Source of the DNA: Caldimonas brevitalea
GTDB taxonomy: Bacteria > Pseudomonadota > Gammaproteobacteria > Burkholderiales > Burkholderiaceae_C
Assembly: GCF_001017435.1 (NCBI RefSeq)
Contig: NZ_CP011371.1
Coordinates: 3,410,001-3,474,000 of the forward strand
Direction: 5' to 3'
DNA length: 64,000 nt
The notes below the pieces were generated by a model. The model saw only the letters and a program-made list of their open reading frames with translations. It had not been told where the DNA came from and did not search any database. The first letter of the stretch is position 1, and each line of letters opens with the position of its first letter. The translations under genes and the position numbers were made by a program. Of this stretch, positions 31,628 to 45,700 are shown piece by piece.

Positions 31628-32541
31628 GCACGCTGACGACCGGCCTGTCCGCCGCAAGACCGGCCCTGCCCAGCCGTGCCCGGCGCCGCCGCACCACCAC
31701 CCCGGCCCGCTGGGGCCTGTATGCCTTTCTGCTCGGAGCGGCGGCGTTTTTCCTGCTGCCGCTCTACGTGATGCTCATCACCTCGGTGAAACCGATGGAG
31801 GAGATCCGCCTCGGCAACTTGTTCTCGCTGCCGGTGAAGATGACGCTGGAGCCCTGGGCGGTGGCGTGGGCCGGCGCCTGCACCGGGCTGCAGTGCGAGG
31901 GCATCCGCGGCGGTTTCGTCAATTCGCTGCTGATCGTGGTGCCGAGCACCGCCGTCTCGATTTTCCTGGGCGCGCTGAACGGCTACGCGCTGTCGTTCTG
32001 GCGGCCGCGCGGCGGGCAGTGGCTGTTCGGCGTTCTGCTGCTGGGCGCCTTCGTGCCCTACCAGGTCATCATGTTCCCGCTGGTACGAGCTTTTGCCGCG
32101 TTGTCGCTGTTCGGCACACTGCCGGGCATCGTGCTGATCCACACGGTGTTCGGCATGCCGGTGATGACGCTGCTGTTCCGCAACTACTACGCGTCGATCC
32201 CGGCCGAGCTGTTCAAGGCCGCACGCATCGACGGCGGTGGCTTTTGGCGCATCTTCTTGCAACTAATGTTGCCGATGTCGCTGCCGATCATCGTGGTGGC
32301 GGTGATCATGCAGGTCACCGGCATCTGGAACGACTTCATCCTGGGCTTGGTGTTCGCCGGCCGGGACCACCTGCCGATGACGGTGCAACTCAACAACGTC
32401 ATCAACACCACCACCGGCGAACGCCTCTACAACGTCAACATGGCGGCCACCCTGCTCACCTCGCTGGTGCCGCTGGTCATTTACCTGGTGTCGGGCCGCT
32501 GGTTCGTGCGCGGCATCGCGGCCGGGGCCGTGAAAGGCTGA
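31624..32541 (+). CDS. sugar ABC transporter permease (MalG-like)
   Basis: A 305-residue inner-membrane protein with six helices and the EAA loop ELFKAARIDGGGFWRIFLQL followed by LPMSLPIIVV. The start at 31624 overlaps the previous stop by four bases. The first 30 residues are Arg/Ala-rich and cytosolic. It is the second half of the transport channel. An insert with two Cys (GACTGLQCEGIRGG) after the first periplasmic segment is typical of GtsC-type glucose permeases. The ATPase gene follows after five bases. Confidence 0.92.
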   Translation: MSTLTTGLSAARPALPSRARRRRTTTPARWGLYAFLLGAAAFFLLPLYVMLITSVKPMEEIRLGNLFSLPVKMTLEPWAVAWAGACTGLQCEGIRGGFVNSLLIVVPSTAVSIFLGALNGYALSFWRPRGGQWLFGVLLLGAFVPYQVIMFPLVRAFAALSLFGTLPGIVLIHTVFGMPVMTLLFRNYYASIPAELFKAARIDGGGFWRIFLQLMLPMSLPIIVVAVIMQVTGIWNDFILGLVFAGRDHLPMTVQLNNVINTTTGERLYNVNMAATLLTSLVPLVIYLVSGRWFVRGIAAGAVKG

Positions 32542-32546
32542 ACTGC

Positions 32547-33629
<1,083 letters not shown>

Positions 33630-33686
33630 CATCTTCCCCGCCGTAGCTTCTATCATCGCCGCCTCAGGAACACCGGCAGAGTGGTG

Positions 33687-34703
33687 ATGGCAACGATCAA
33701 GGATGTGGCACGGCTGGCAGGCGTCGGGGTGGGCACGGCGTCTCGCGTGTTGTCGGGCAAAGGCTCTTTCTCGGCCGAGGCGCAGGCGCGTGTGGAGGAA
33801 GCGATCAAGGCGCTCGACTTTCGCCCCTCCAGCACCGCGCGGGCGTTGTCGCTGCGCAGCACGGGCACGGTCGGCGTGTTCGTACCGGATTTCAAAGGGC
33901 CGTTTTACGGCCCGATGCTGCATGCCATCGACACCGAGCTGCGCCGGCACGGGCGTCACATGGTGGCGGCCAACGGCTGCGGCCACGAGGACGCGCGGCA
34001 ACAGGCGCTGGACGGCGCGCGCTTCCTGATCGACCGCGAATGCGACGGCCTCATCGTCTCCAGCAACGCCTTGCGCGACGCCGACTTTGTCGACCTGCAG
34101 CAGCGGCAGCCCCGCATCGCGGTCGTGAACCGGCAGGTCAAAGGTTTCAAGTCGACCTCGTTCAGCGTCGACCATCGCCTCGGCGGGCGTCTCGCGGCGC
34201 AGGCCTTGCTTGGGCAAGGCCACCGACACATCGCCATCATCCAGGGTCCGCAAAGCGCGCCGGACAACCGCCAGCGCGTGCAGGCCTTCCTCGATGAGGT
34301 GGGGCGGCATGGCGTGGCGCGCGACCGCGTGGCCATCGAAGATGGCGACTTCACCGCGCACAGCGGCTGGCAGGCCACCGAGCGGTTGCTCGGGCGGGGC
34401 GAGCGCTTCACCGGCCTGTTCTGCGCCAATGACCAGATGGCGATGGCCGCCATGTCGTGCCTGCAGTCGGCGGGCCGGGTGGTACCGCGAGACGTGTCGG
34501 TGGTGGGCTACGACGATGCCGACATCGCCGCCTTTCTGTCGCCACGCCTGACCACGGTCCGTATCGCCATCGGCGACATGGCGCTGAACGCCTGCCGCAT
34601 GATCATCAACCTCTGCTACCGCACCGAGCTGCCGGTGTCGCAACAGTTCATGCCTGAACTGGTGGTGCGCGAATCGCTCGGTCCCGCACCGCGCCGCCCT
34701 TGA
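33687..34703 (+). CDS. LacI-family transcriptional regulator of the sugar operon
   Basis: A 338-residue regulator: helix-turn-helix at residues 3-22 (IKDVARLAGVGVGTASRVLS), then a periplasmic-binding-protein-like sugar domain (GTVGVFVPDFKGPFYGPML, DGLIVSSNAL, FCANDQMAMAAM, VVGYDDADIAAFLSP). It is last in the sugar operon and probably represses it by binding the palindrome at 27922-27935, thus controlling itself as well. Two GTG codons lie just before the ATG at 33687 and could also serve as start. Confidence 0.93.
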   Translation: MATIKDVARLAGVGVGTASRVLSGKGSFSAEAQARVEEAIKALDFRPSSTARALSLRSTGTVGVFVPDFKGPFYGPMLHAIDTELRRHGRHMVAANGCGHEDARQQALDGARFLIDRECDGLIVSSNALRDADFVDLQQRQPRIAVVNRQVKGFKSTSFSVDHRLGGRLAAQALLGQGHRHIAIIQGPQSAPDNRQRVQAFLDEVGRHGVARDRVAIEDGDFTAHSGWQATERLLGRGERFTGLFCANDQMAMAAMSCLQSAGRVVPRDVSVVGYDDADIAAFLSPRLTTVRIAIGDMALNACRMIINLCYRTELPVSQQFMPELVVRESLGPAPRRP

Positions 34704-35009
34704 AGCGCGTACAGAAGCCGTGGTGCGGGCGGTGATGTCGGTGGCCGCCTGGCCGCAACCTACGCTGCCCTGGCCCGCACGCCATTTGATCGACGTCAAG
34801 CTCGCCTGGCGCAGCGACGCCTCGCCGATCGGCGAGGTGTAGGGACCGCGGCGGCGGGTGCCGATGCCCCCTGCGCCGACACGCCTTCCTGGTGCCGGAG
34901 CCGGCCCCCGCCCTATCCTCTTGGGCAGGATCCCGGGCCCGGGCTGTGGTCGGTGCAGCGCCCCGCTGCACTGGTGGGTACACGGCATTGCCGGCCCGGC
35001 CCGCACCCG
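34704..35009. other. 306-base gap with an 18-bp palindrome
   Basis: No gene seen. At 34820-34837 is a perfect palindrome CCTCGCCGATCGGCGAGG without a loop; it may be a protein-binding site or part of the lacI terminator. Frames here are not protein-like. Confidence 0.45.
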
Positions 35010-37886
<2,877 letters not shown>

Positions 37887-37973
37887 CCGCCCTTCTCGCG
37901 CCCATAGGGACCGGCGCAAGGTCCGGCGGCACCACGGCGCCCGGGCGTCTGAGGAAGTAAAACTTTCACATAG

Positions 37974-37992
37974 AATGCGAACGCTTCGCATT
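37974..37992. promoter_or_regulatory. Fur box upstream of the siderophore receptor
   Basis: AATGCGAACGCTTCGCATT is a perfect palindrome (8-base arms, 3-base centre) of the form common in Fur boxes before betaproteobacterial TonB receptors. It overlaps a -10-like TAGAAT and lies 20 bases before the receptor ATG at 38013, so Fur binding would block transcription in iron-replete cells. Confidence 0.8.
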
Positions 37993-38012
37993 TACAAGAA
38001 AGATTTGCACGC

Positions 38013-40136
38013 ATGCGTCCTGACGTTTCGCGCTTTCCCGCCCTCTCTGTCCTCGCCACGGCCTGTGCCGCCTTGTGCGGCCTGCCCGATACCGCCGCGG
38101 CCCAGTCCGCCTCTGCCGACACCGCGCTGCCGGAGGTCAGGGTCTCCGGGCAGCGCAGCCGCAGCTTCACGTCGAACAGCGTGCAGGTGGGAACCTTCCG
38201 CGACCAGGACCCGCTCGACGTGCCGATGACCAACAACGCGGTCACCCGCGAGGTGCTCGATGCACAAGGCGCACGCACGCTCTACGAGGCCTTGCGCAAT
38301 ACCGCCGGGGTGACGCGCTCGCAACTCAACGGCGCCACCTACGACAACATCTCGATCCGCGGCATCCTGGTCGAAAACCGCGGCAACCACCGGCTCAACG
38401 GCTCGCTGCCGATCATCAACCTGGTCGAGGTGCCGCTCGAGAACAAGGAGCGCGTCGAGGTGTTGAAAGGCGCTTCGTCGCTCTACTACGGCTTCATCCC
38501 GCCGTCGGGCATCGTCAACTACGTCACCAAGCGGCCCACGGCGCAGGCGCTGAGCAGTGTCACCACCTCGGTCAACCAGCACGGCGGGGCCGACCTGCAC
38601 ATGGATGTGAGCCGGCGTTTCGGGCCCGAGGGCACGATGGGACTACGGGTCAATGCGGCGGCGGGCAAGGTCGAGACGGGGGTGGAGAAGGTCAAGGGCG
38701 ACCGTTCGCTGGCCTCGCTCGCCTGGGATTGGAAGGTCAGCCCCAAGCTGAATCTGAAGTTCGACCTCGAGCACTATCGCAAGGACGTCAGCGAACCGCC
38801 CGCGCTGACTGCCACCACGCAGGTGCCGCCCATGCCGGCCAACGACTTCAACCTCGGCGACGAGTGGCAGCGCTACAAGGGCGCCGCCACCAACATGCTG
38901 TTGCGGGCCGACGTGGCCTTGAACGACACCTGGCTGCTGACGCTGGAGGCCGGTCGCGCGCGCACCGTGCGCGACCGGCGCTACGCGTCGTTCACGCTGC
39001 AGAACCCCGCCACCGGTGCCGGCACGCTGCAACAGAACTTCGTCGACGACCAGAGTTACGTGAACCAGAACCTGCGCGCCGAAGTGTCCGGCCGGGTGGC
39101 CACCGGCCCGCTCCAGCATGAGCTGACGGCCGGTGTCACGCGCAACCGGCGCCATGACGACGCGCTCAACTACGACAGAGTCAACCGTTCGCAGAATCTG
39201 TACCAGCCCGTGGCGCTGCCCGAATTGCCCCTGCCGGCCGCGAGCGGCGATAACGACACCGAGATCGTCGACACCGGGCTGTACCTCTCCGACCGGTTGA
39301 TCCTCAATGACCAGTGGCAGGTGCTGGCCGGCGTCCGGCACACCGACTACCGCTACGACTCGACACGCCGCGTCTTCGCCAGCGCCGCGTCGTCCGACAC
39401 CCGCTACGACACCTCGGCCACCACACCCAACGTGTCGCTGCTGTACAAGGCCACGGATGCACTGTCGGTGTATGCGAGCTACCTGGAAGGCCTGGAGGAA
39501 AGCGCCCAGCCCGGCGAGCGGAACGCCAACTACGGCGAATTCTTGCGCCCCGCGGTGAGCCGCCAGAAGGAGCTGGGCGTGAAGGCGCGGGTCGGCCGTG
39601 GCCTGTTGCTGCAGTCCGCCTATTTCGACATCGACCGCGAGCTGACGACCACCGAGGCCAGCACCATGCGTTTGCTGTTGGCCGGCCGCAGCCGCTCGCG
39701 CGGTGTGGAACTGTCGGCCGCGGGCGAGTTGAGCCCGCAGTGGTCGTTCATCGCATCGGCGCAGTGGCTGGACGCCGAGATCACCGAGTCTCGCGTCGCC
39801 GGCGAGCAAGGCAAGACGCCGGAGAACACGGCCAAACACACCGCGAGCCTGTTCGCTGAATACAAGCTTGCGGCAGTGCCGGGCTGGGCTGTGAATGCAG
39901 GCGTCTATCACGTCGGCAAGCGCGCGATCAACAACACCAACACCGGCTACGTCGGCAGCTATACCACCCTGTCGGCCGGCACGCGCTACACCACACAGTG
40001 GCAGGGCGTGCCGGTGACCTGGCAGGCCAACCTCGACAACGCCACCAACCGCGACTACTGGAGCACCGCCGGCAACGGCTTGGTGGGGGTGGGCCTGCCG
40101 CGCACCTTGCGTCTGGCGGCGAAGTTCGACTTCTGA
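38013..40136 (+). CDS. TonB-dependent siderophore receptor
   Basis: A 707-residue outer-membrane receptor. A signal peptide (about 30 residues, ending AAAQ) is followed by the plug domain (TLYEALRNTAGVTRSQL, YDNISIRGI, RVEVLKGASSLYYG, GIVNYVTKRP) and a 22-strand-type barrel ending LRLAAKFDF with terminal Phe. There is no N-terminal STN signalling domain, so it is a pure transporter. It imports a ferric siderophore; LYYGFIPPSGIVNYVTKRP is typical of the FhuA/FpvA-like group. Behind a palindromic Fur box, and followed after 3 bases by a PepSY-TM gene. Confidence 0.93.
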   Translation: MRPDVSRFPALSVLATACAALCGLPDTAAAQSASADTALPEVRVSGQRSRSFTSNSVQVGTFRDQDPLDVPMTNNAVTREVLDAQGARTLYEALRNTAGVTRSQLNGATYDNISIRGILVENRGNHRLNGSLPIINLVEVPLENKERVEVLKGASSLYYGFIPPSGIVNYVTKRPTAQALSSVTTSVNQHGGADLHMDVSRRFGPEGTMGLRVNAAAGKVETGVEKVKGDRSLASLAWDWKVSPKLNLKFDLEHYRKDVSEPPALTATTQVPPMPANDFNLGDEWQRYKGAATNMLLRADVALNDTWLLTLEAGRARTVRDRRYASFTLQNPATGAGTLQQNFVDDQSYVNQNLRAEVSGRVATGPLQHELTAGVTRNRRHDDALNYDRVNRSQNLYQPVALPELPLPAASGDNDTEIVDTGLYLSDRLILNDQWQVLAGVRHTDYRYDSTRRVFASAASSDTRYDTSATTPNVSLLYKATDALSVYASYLEGLEESAQPGERNANYGEFLRPAVSRQKELGVKARVGRGLLLQSAYFDIDRELTTTEASTMRLLLAGRSRSRGVELSAAGELSPQWSFIASAQWLDAEITESRVAGEQGKTPENTAKHTASLFAEYKLAAVPGWAVNAGVYHVGKRAINNTNTGYVGSYTTLSAGTRYTTQWQGVPVTWQANLDNATNRDYWSTAGNGLVGVGLPRTLRLAAKFDF

Positions 40137-40139
40137 ACC

Positions 40140-41267
40140 GTGGCCCGCGCAAAAGCACGCCAGGCATGGCGGCTGGCACACCGCTGGCTGGGGCTGAGCC
40201 TGGGCCTGTTGCTGCTGCTCTCGGGCCTCACGGGTGCGGCCCTCGTCGTCGCCCGGCCGCTCGACGCCTGGGCACATCCCGAGCTGTTCCGCGCCACCCC
40301 GGTGACCGGTGAGGTGCAGCTCGACGCGATCCGGCAGCGTCTGGTGCACGAGTTCGGCAGCGGCACCACCCTCACGTTCCGCCCGCCACGCGTGGCCGGC
40401 GAAGCCCTGCAGGTGTTTGTAAGAGGCGACGCCTGGCATGGCACCTTGCACCTGGACCCGGCCAGCGGCGACGAACTGGGCCGGCGTGGCGAACACGAGG
40501 GCGTGTTCAATTTCTTGTTCGAGCTGCACGCCACGCTGCTGCTGGAAGACACCGGCCGAGCAGTGCTTGCGACGGCCGTGCTCGCCTACCTGGTGCTGCT
40601 GGTGTCGGGCGTCGTGTTGTGGTGGCCGGCGCGCTGGTGCCATGCGGTACGCATCAAGCTCGATGCCGGGATGCTGCGCGCGCTGTTCGACTTGCACCGG
40701 GTCACCGGAGCGGCCCTGGGCCTCGGCATCCTGGTCAGCGTCGTGAGCGGCGCCTACATGGCGTGGCGGCCCCTGTCGGCCTGGGTCACCCAGGTCAGCG
40801 GCGGTGTCGCGCGATCCGCTCCTGCGCTGCCGGCTACCGCTGCGGCAAGCCAGCCCGTGTCGCTCGACGCAGTGGTGGCCGAGGCGCGCCGTCGCCTGCC
40901 GCAGGGGCAGCTCGGTTATGTGCAATGGCCGCCCGCAGGCAAGGCCGGGCGGGTGCGTCTGCGGCTGCCGGACGACCCGCACCCGAACGGCCTGAGTTCC
41001 GTCTACTTCGACCCACGCGACGGCGCGGTGCTGGCGGTGCACCGCTGGCACGAGCTCGACACCGGCGCGCGCGCCTACACCTGGGTCTATCCGCTGCACA
41101 TCGGCAGCCTGGGCGGGCCGTGGCAGACGGTGGTCAACCTGCTGTTCGGCGCCGCACTGGCCGGGCTCGGCGGCAGCGGGCTGGTGTTGTGGTGGCAGCG
41201 GCGCGCGCGCCCTGCCCCAGCGCGTGGACGCGCCGTCGGTGTGGAAGGAGCGCCGCCGAAAGGCTGA
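40140..41267 (+). CDS. PepSY-associated TM protein
   Basis: A 375-residue inner-membrane protein with a GTG start three bases after the receptor stop, so co-transcribed and possibly coupled. Helix 1 (LGLSLGLLLLLSGLTGAALV), helix 2 near residue 140 (LATAVLAYLVLLVSGVVLWW), helix 3 near 190 (GAALGLGILVSVVSGAYMAW) and helix 4 near 345 (LFGAALAGLGGSGLVLWWQ) enclose two periplasmic PepSY-like regions. Proteins of this type next to siderophore receptors (FpvG/FoxB-like) are thought to reduce or release iron from the siderophore in the periplasm. His residues (HRW, ELHATL, DLHRVTG) flank the helices, as in haem-binding members. Confidence 0.9.
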   Translation: MARAKARQAWRLAHRWLGLSLGLLLLLSGLTGAALVVARPLDAWAHPELFRATPVTGEVQLDAIRQRLVHEFGSGTTLTFRPPRVAGEALQVFVRGDAWHGTLHLDPASGDELGRRGEHEGVFNFLFELHATLLLEDTGRAVLATAVLAYLVLLVSGVVLWWPARWCHAVRIKLDAGMLRALFDLHRVTGAALGLGILVSVVSGAYMAWRPLSAWVTQVSGGVARSAPALPATAAASQPVSLDAVVAEARRRLPQGQLGYVQWPPAGKAGRVRLRLPDDPHPNGLSSVYFDPRDGAVLAVHRWHELDTGARAYTWVYPLHIGSLGGPWQTVVNLLFGAALAGLGGSGLVLWWQRRARPAPARGRAVGVEGAPPKG

Positions 41268-41280
41268 GAGGCTTTGCGGC

Positions 41281-42204
41281 TCAGCCCTGTCCCGCTCGCG
41301 GCGTCACGACCTGGCGCCCCTTCGCAGGCGCCACGGGCCTGGCGCCGCGTGCGGCCAGATGCAACCGGGCCCAACCGCGGCGCAACAGCAGTTGCCACAG
41401 TGCGGGCGTCAGCAGCCCCTGCGGAAACGGCCGCGGCCAGAAGAAGTTGACGTTGAGCGCATACCCGGACACCACAGTGACCTGATGGAACCACCCGACC
41501 GGGATGTAGAGCGACTCGCCCGGTTGCAACACGCACTGCCATCCGCGTGCGTTGCGCGCCAACGGAAAGCGCTCGAAATCGGGCTGGTTGGGGTCGAAGC
41601 GGCAATGGGTGCGTCCGGGCAGCTGGTACAGCCAGCGCGCCTGCGACGGCGGGTACAGCATGAAGTGCTTGCGGCCCGCCACCTGGACGTTGCAGTTGGG
41701 CGTCACGTCGGAATGCAGACCGCACGAGGTGCCCAGCACACCGCACCAGAAGATGGTGTCCACCGGCGCCTCGCGATACCACGGCGGCGTGCGCACATCG
41801 GCGAGCAGCTGCGGCAGGCATCGGTGCAGGTTGGCATCGAGGTAGTAGGAACACTCGAAGCCGGTGTCGCACACCGCCTGCGAGATGCGGCCGGGGTCGG
41901 CTGAGGCAGTGGCTTCGATGGCACGGAAATCGGGCGCCTGTGCCAGTTCCAGCACCCAGTCGAAGTACTGCGAGAAGGTGATGCGCCCGCCTTGCGACAG
42001 GTTCTGGTAGATGTTGCGCGGTGCCCCTGTCGCCTCACGGACGGCCACTGACGTGCCGCCCACGACGCGCTTGAGGTAGTCGGGCTGCCAACGTCTCAAC
42101 GCGGGCCAGTCATCGACGTTGCCCTCGACGACGCGCGGTTCTCGACTCCAGCGCGGCGGCCTGAAGCGGCGCGCATCGACCCTCGGGATGTCGATGGTGT
42201 CCAT
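41281..42204 (-). CDS. JmjC/cupin-8-like Fe(II)/2-oxoglutarate oxygenase
   Basis: A 307-residue cytosolic protein with the cupin-8/JmjC fold. The metal triad is visible as H164 and D166 in CGLHSDVTPN and H240 in VGWFHQVTVV; a Lys for 2-oxoglutarate follows in AGRKHFMLYPP, and PGESLYIPVGWFH is the classic JmjC strand. Enzymes of this family hydroxylate amino-acid side chains of proteins or peptides, or tRNA bases. It is 25 bases downstream of a 100-residue protein and divergent from a lantibiotic dehydratase, so a peptide-tailoring role is plausible but unproven. Alternative: an unrelated protein hydroxylase. Confidence 0.87.
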   Translation of the reverse strand: MDTIDIPRVDARRFRPPRWSREPRVVEGNVDDWPALRRWQPDYLKRVVGGTSVAVREATGAPRNIYQNLSQGGRITFSQYFDWVLELAQAPDFRAIEATASADPGRISQAVCDTGFECSYYLDANLHRCLPQLLADVRTPPWYREAPVDTIFWCGVLGTSCGLHSDVTPNCNVQVAGRKHFMLYPPSQARWLYQLPGRTHCRFDPNQPDFERFPLARNARGWQCVLQPGESLYIPVGWFHQVTVVSGYALNVNFFWPRPFPQGLLTPALWQLLLRRGWARLHLAARGARPVAPAKGRQVVTPRAGQG

Positions 42205-42229
42205 CTCGCGCCGCCCCTGCCTCGCCCGC

Positions 42230-42532
42230 TCAGGCCTGCGGGTTGATCACGTCCTCACCAAAGACAGGCGGCCTGTCGCAGGTCCAGAGGCTGTGTCCCT
42301 GGGTCTCGATCAATCGCTCCCAGAGGTTCAGGTCACGCACCGTCTCGCGCGTCAGCGGCAGCTTGCGCTTGCCGTCGGCCGACGTGGTGCCCTCATACAT
42401 CTTGCCCGCCAGTTCCAGCACGCCGGCCAGCAGCGTCTGCTCTTGCAGGCTCAGGCTGGACGCCGCCCATTGCGACAGTTTTTCGGTCAGGCGGGTGACG
42501 TCGTCGTCGGTGACGCACGGGTTCGGTGACAT
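42230..42532 (-). CDS. 100-residue protein next to the LanB gene, candidate RiPP substrate
   Basis: A 100-residue protein with a strong ribosome-binding site (AAGGGAGC). Residues 8-46 are predicted helical and acidic (TRLTEKLSQWAASS, then LSLQEQTLLAGVLELAG), like the leader regions of many modified peptides. The rest contains LNLWERLIETQGHSLWTCD and PPVFGEDVINPQA, with Thr61, Thr64, Thr77, Ser81, Thr84 and Cys85 as possible modification sites. There is no Gly-Gly cleavage site and only one Cys in the second half, so a lanthionine product is not obvious. Family not recognised. The position upstream of a JmjC gene and opposite a LanB is the main argument for a precursor role. Confidence 0.68.
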   Translation of the reverse strand: MSPNPCVTDDDVTRLTEKLSQWAASSLSLQEQTLLAGVLELAGKMYEGTTSADGKRKLPLTRETVRDLNLWERLIETQGHSLWTCDRPPVFGEDVINPQA

Positions 42533-42735
42533 GAGCAGCTCCCTTCGTGGTGGGCCCGAGGCAGGACGGCATCGCGTTCGGTCTCGGGTCTGGCTTCATG
42601 TTCGTTCACGCCTGTGGGCCGTCCCATCCGTGAACACCCGATGAGCACCTGCGCGCAGGGCCCCTCTGAAGGGGGATGCCGGACCAGGCAACACCGCGTA
42701 CCGTAGGCAGCGATGGCGTGAAGGAGAGCCTGCCG
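42533..42735. promoter_or_regulatory. divergent promoter region of the LanB/JmjC locus
   Basis: 203 bases between divergent starts, expected to hold both promoters. I see no clear operator. GAAGGGGG (before the ATG at 42676) and AAGGAGA (before the ATG at 42736) are two ribosome-binding sites in front of the dehydratase. Confidence 0.5.
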
Positions 42736-45700
42736 ATGCAGCACCCGTCGAAGCCCAAGGATGTGCAGCGCGCCAAGCCGGGGCTGCGCTGCGCCGGCTT
42801 TTTCGTCCTGCGCACCCCGGCGCTGCCGTGGGACGAGATCCACGCGTGGAGCGCGGAGCTGTCGGCCCGCCGGACCTGGGATACCGACGGGGCGTTGGCT
42901 GACGCGCTGGCGCTGGACCGACAGCGGTTGCGACAGCGCTTGCGCAGCATCATCCAACGCGCCGAGGTGCAGGCCGCGCTCGAGGTCGCTTCCCCCGGCC
43001 TGTGCCACCGACTCGGGCCGTGGCTTGCCGGCTCCCCCGGCCGCGCCGCCCTGCAACTCGAGGCGACGTTGGTGCGCTACCTGATGCGCATGGCGGGACG
43101 TGCGACACCTTTCGGCCTCTTCGCCGGCACCAGCACCGGCCGCCTTTCCGACCGTGTGCACCTTGTGGTGCCGCCCCGGCGACACCACGTACGCCACACA
43201 CGGCTCGACCTCGAGCACGTGCTGCAGCTGGCCGCGCACTTGTCGCAAGACCCCAGCTTGCGCTCGCAGCTGCGCTTTATCGCCGCCTCCTCTGTCTACG
43301 AGGTGGCAGGACGCTGGCGTTACCACGAACTCCGATTGCAAGGCCGCACCCGCAGCTGCCACCTGGTCGACGTCGAGCCCACCGGCTATCTGCGCGTGGT
43401 GCTGCAGCGTGCGGGTGATGCCCCAGGGGCGACGCTGGACGAGTTGGCGCAAGCCTTGTGCGCGCAGTTCGACGACGTCGACCTGACGCAGGCGCACGAC
43501 TACCTGCTCGAGCTGGTCGACGCCGGCTTGCTGCGCTCGCCCCTGGACCTCGTCTTGACCGGCCCTGACCCGGTGCAGGCCCTGGCGGACCGCCTGCGCG
43601 AGCTGCCCGACGGCCGGGTGCCGGCCGCCACGCTGGACGAGGTGCAAGACGCGCTGGGTGAACTCGACCGCAGCCGCGACGACGACGATACGCGCCGCCG
43701 ACGGCTGGCGCACGTCGAGGCCCGCTTGCGCAGCCTGCCAGGCGTCACCGACCCGGCCCGTTTGCTCCGCATCGACCTGCACAAACCGGGCGGTGACCCA
43801 CAGCTGTCGCACCGGGTGGCTGACGAGGTGGCCGCGGGTGCCGAACTGCTGGCCCGGCTCGCCGTCGACGGTCATGAGCGGGCGCTGGACGACTTCGTGC
43901 ATCGTTTCGAACAGCGCTATGGCGACCGCGAGGTGCCACTGCTGGAAGCGCTCGACGAAGACGGCGGGCTCGGCTTCGGCGACGACGGTGTGTCGGCCAC
44001 CGCGGACACGGCGCCCTTGCTCGACGGCTGGGCTTTCGCGCCACAGGTTCCGGCAGCCCCGGCCTGGACACGGCGCGACGCGGTGTTGCTGCGTCGGCTG
44101 GGTGAGACGCTACAGCAGCAGGCCCTCGAGATGGAGCTGACCGAGGACGACCTGCACGACCTGACCGAGGGACAGCGGCCGCAACTGCCGCCGGGCATGG
44201 GCGTGCTGGTCACGCTGGCACCGCGCCCCGGGGCGGCCCTCGCCGAACCGGACTACACGCTCCACCTGCGCCGCTGTCTCGGCCCCAGTTCCGTGCGCTT
44301 GTTGGGCCGCTTCTGTCAGGGGGACGCCGAACTGGAGCGCCTTGTGCGCGCCGCGCTGCGCGCCGAAGAGGCCTGCGACCCGGATGCCGTGCATGCCGAG
44401 GTAGTGCACCTGCCGCAGGGCCGGGCCGGCAACGTGATGGCCCGACCGGTCTTGCGCGAATACGAGATCCCGGTGCTCGACCCGTCGGGCGCGCCGCAGG
44501 ACCGGCAGCTACCGCTGTCCGATCTGCTTGTTTCGGTCGACCGCGGCCGCATCCAATTGCGCTCGGCGCGCCTGGACCGGCGCGTGTTGCCCCACTTGTC
44601 CTGCGCCCATGCCTGGCGCCGCAGCAGTTGCAGCGCTTATCGATTTCTGGTCAGCCTGGCGGCACACGGCAGCGTGGAGGACGCCGGCTTTTCATGGGGC
44701 GCGCTTGCCGACGCGCCCTTTTTGCCGCGTGTGGTGCAAGGCCGGTTGGTGCTGTCGCTGGCCACCTGGAACCTGGCCGGACGCGAGATGCCGCCGGAGC
44801 CGGGGCCAGACGATGCCGCGCACTATGCCGCGCTGCAAATGTGGCGCGCGCGCCTGAAGCTGCCCCGCTTCGTCTGCCTCGAGGACGGTGACCTCACGCT
44901 GCCCGTCGATCTGGACAACTGCTTGTCGCTCGACAGCCTGGTGCAACAGGCTCGACGACGCGCTAGCGTCCGGCTCTGCGAGATGTTCCCGCCCCCGTCG
45001 GACCTCGTCGCCGAAGGTGAACAGGGGCACTACGTGCACGAGCTGGTGGTTCCCTGTGTCCGGGCAGCCGCGGTGGCAGCACCCGCGTTCGCGACGTCAG
45101 CGCCCCGCTGGCGGCATGAAGAGGCCGGCGACGACGAGGCGGCCACCGGCTGGCTCTATCTGAAGCTGTACTGCAGCGTGGCGGCACAGGACCGGCTGCT
45201 GTGCGAAGTGCTGCGACCGGCGATCGCGGCGTTGCGCCGCGAACCGGGTTTCGATCGCTGGTTTTTCGTTCGGTATGCCGACCCTGCGCCGCACCTGAGG
45301 CTGCGGCTGCGCGGCACCCCGGCATGGCTGTGGCGCGAAGCCGCGCCCCGGTTGTTTGCCGCATGTGGCGCCGCCGGCGACTGCATCCGCAGCATTGCGA
45401 CCGATCGCTACGTGCCGGAGCTGGTGCGCTACGGCGGCCCGGCGGGGCTCGATCTGTGCGAACAGCTGTTCGAAGCCGACAGCGATGCGACGGTGGCCCT
45501 CATCGCGGGCGAGCGCAACACCGGGGATCGCTGGCGGCTCGCACTGCTCGGCATCGCGGCCTGGTTGGAGGCGTTTCGGTTCGACCCCGTGCAGCGACGT
45601 GACGTGGCCCGGGCCTGCCGCGATACGCAGCTGACGCACTTCGCCGGCCTGCCGGATCTGCAGCGTCGGCTCGGCGCCACCTGCCGGCGCCACCGGGCGG

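Noticed and set aside
38643..41099. 818-codon minus-strand open frame opposite the TonB receptor and PepSY genes
   Set aside because: Spans two well-supported genes and has no recognisable domain.
41262..41286. 7-bp inverted repeat with 11-base loop over the convergent PepSY and JmjC stops
   Set aside because: Too short and lacks a T-run; also fixed by the two stop codons, so not called as a terminator.
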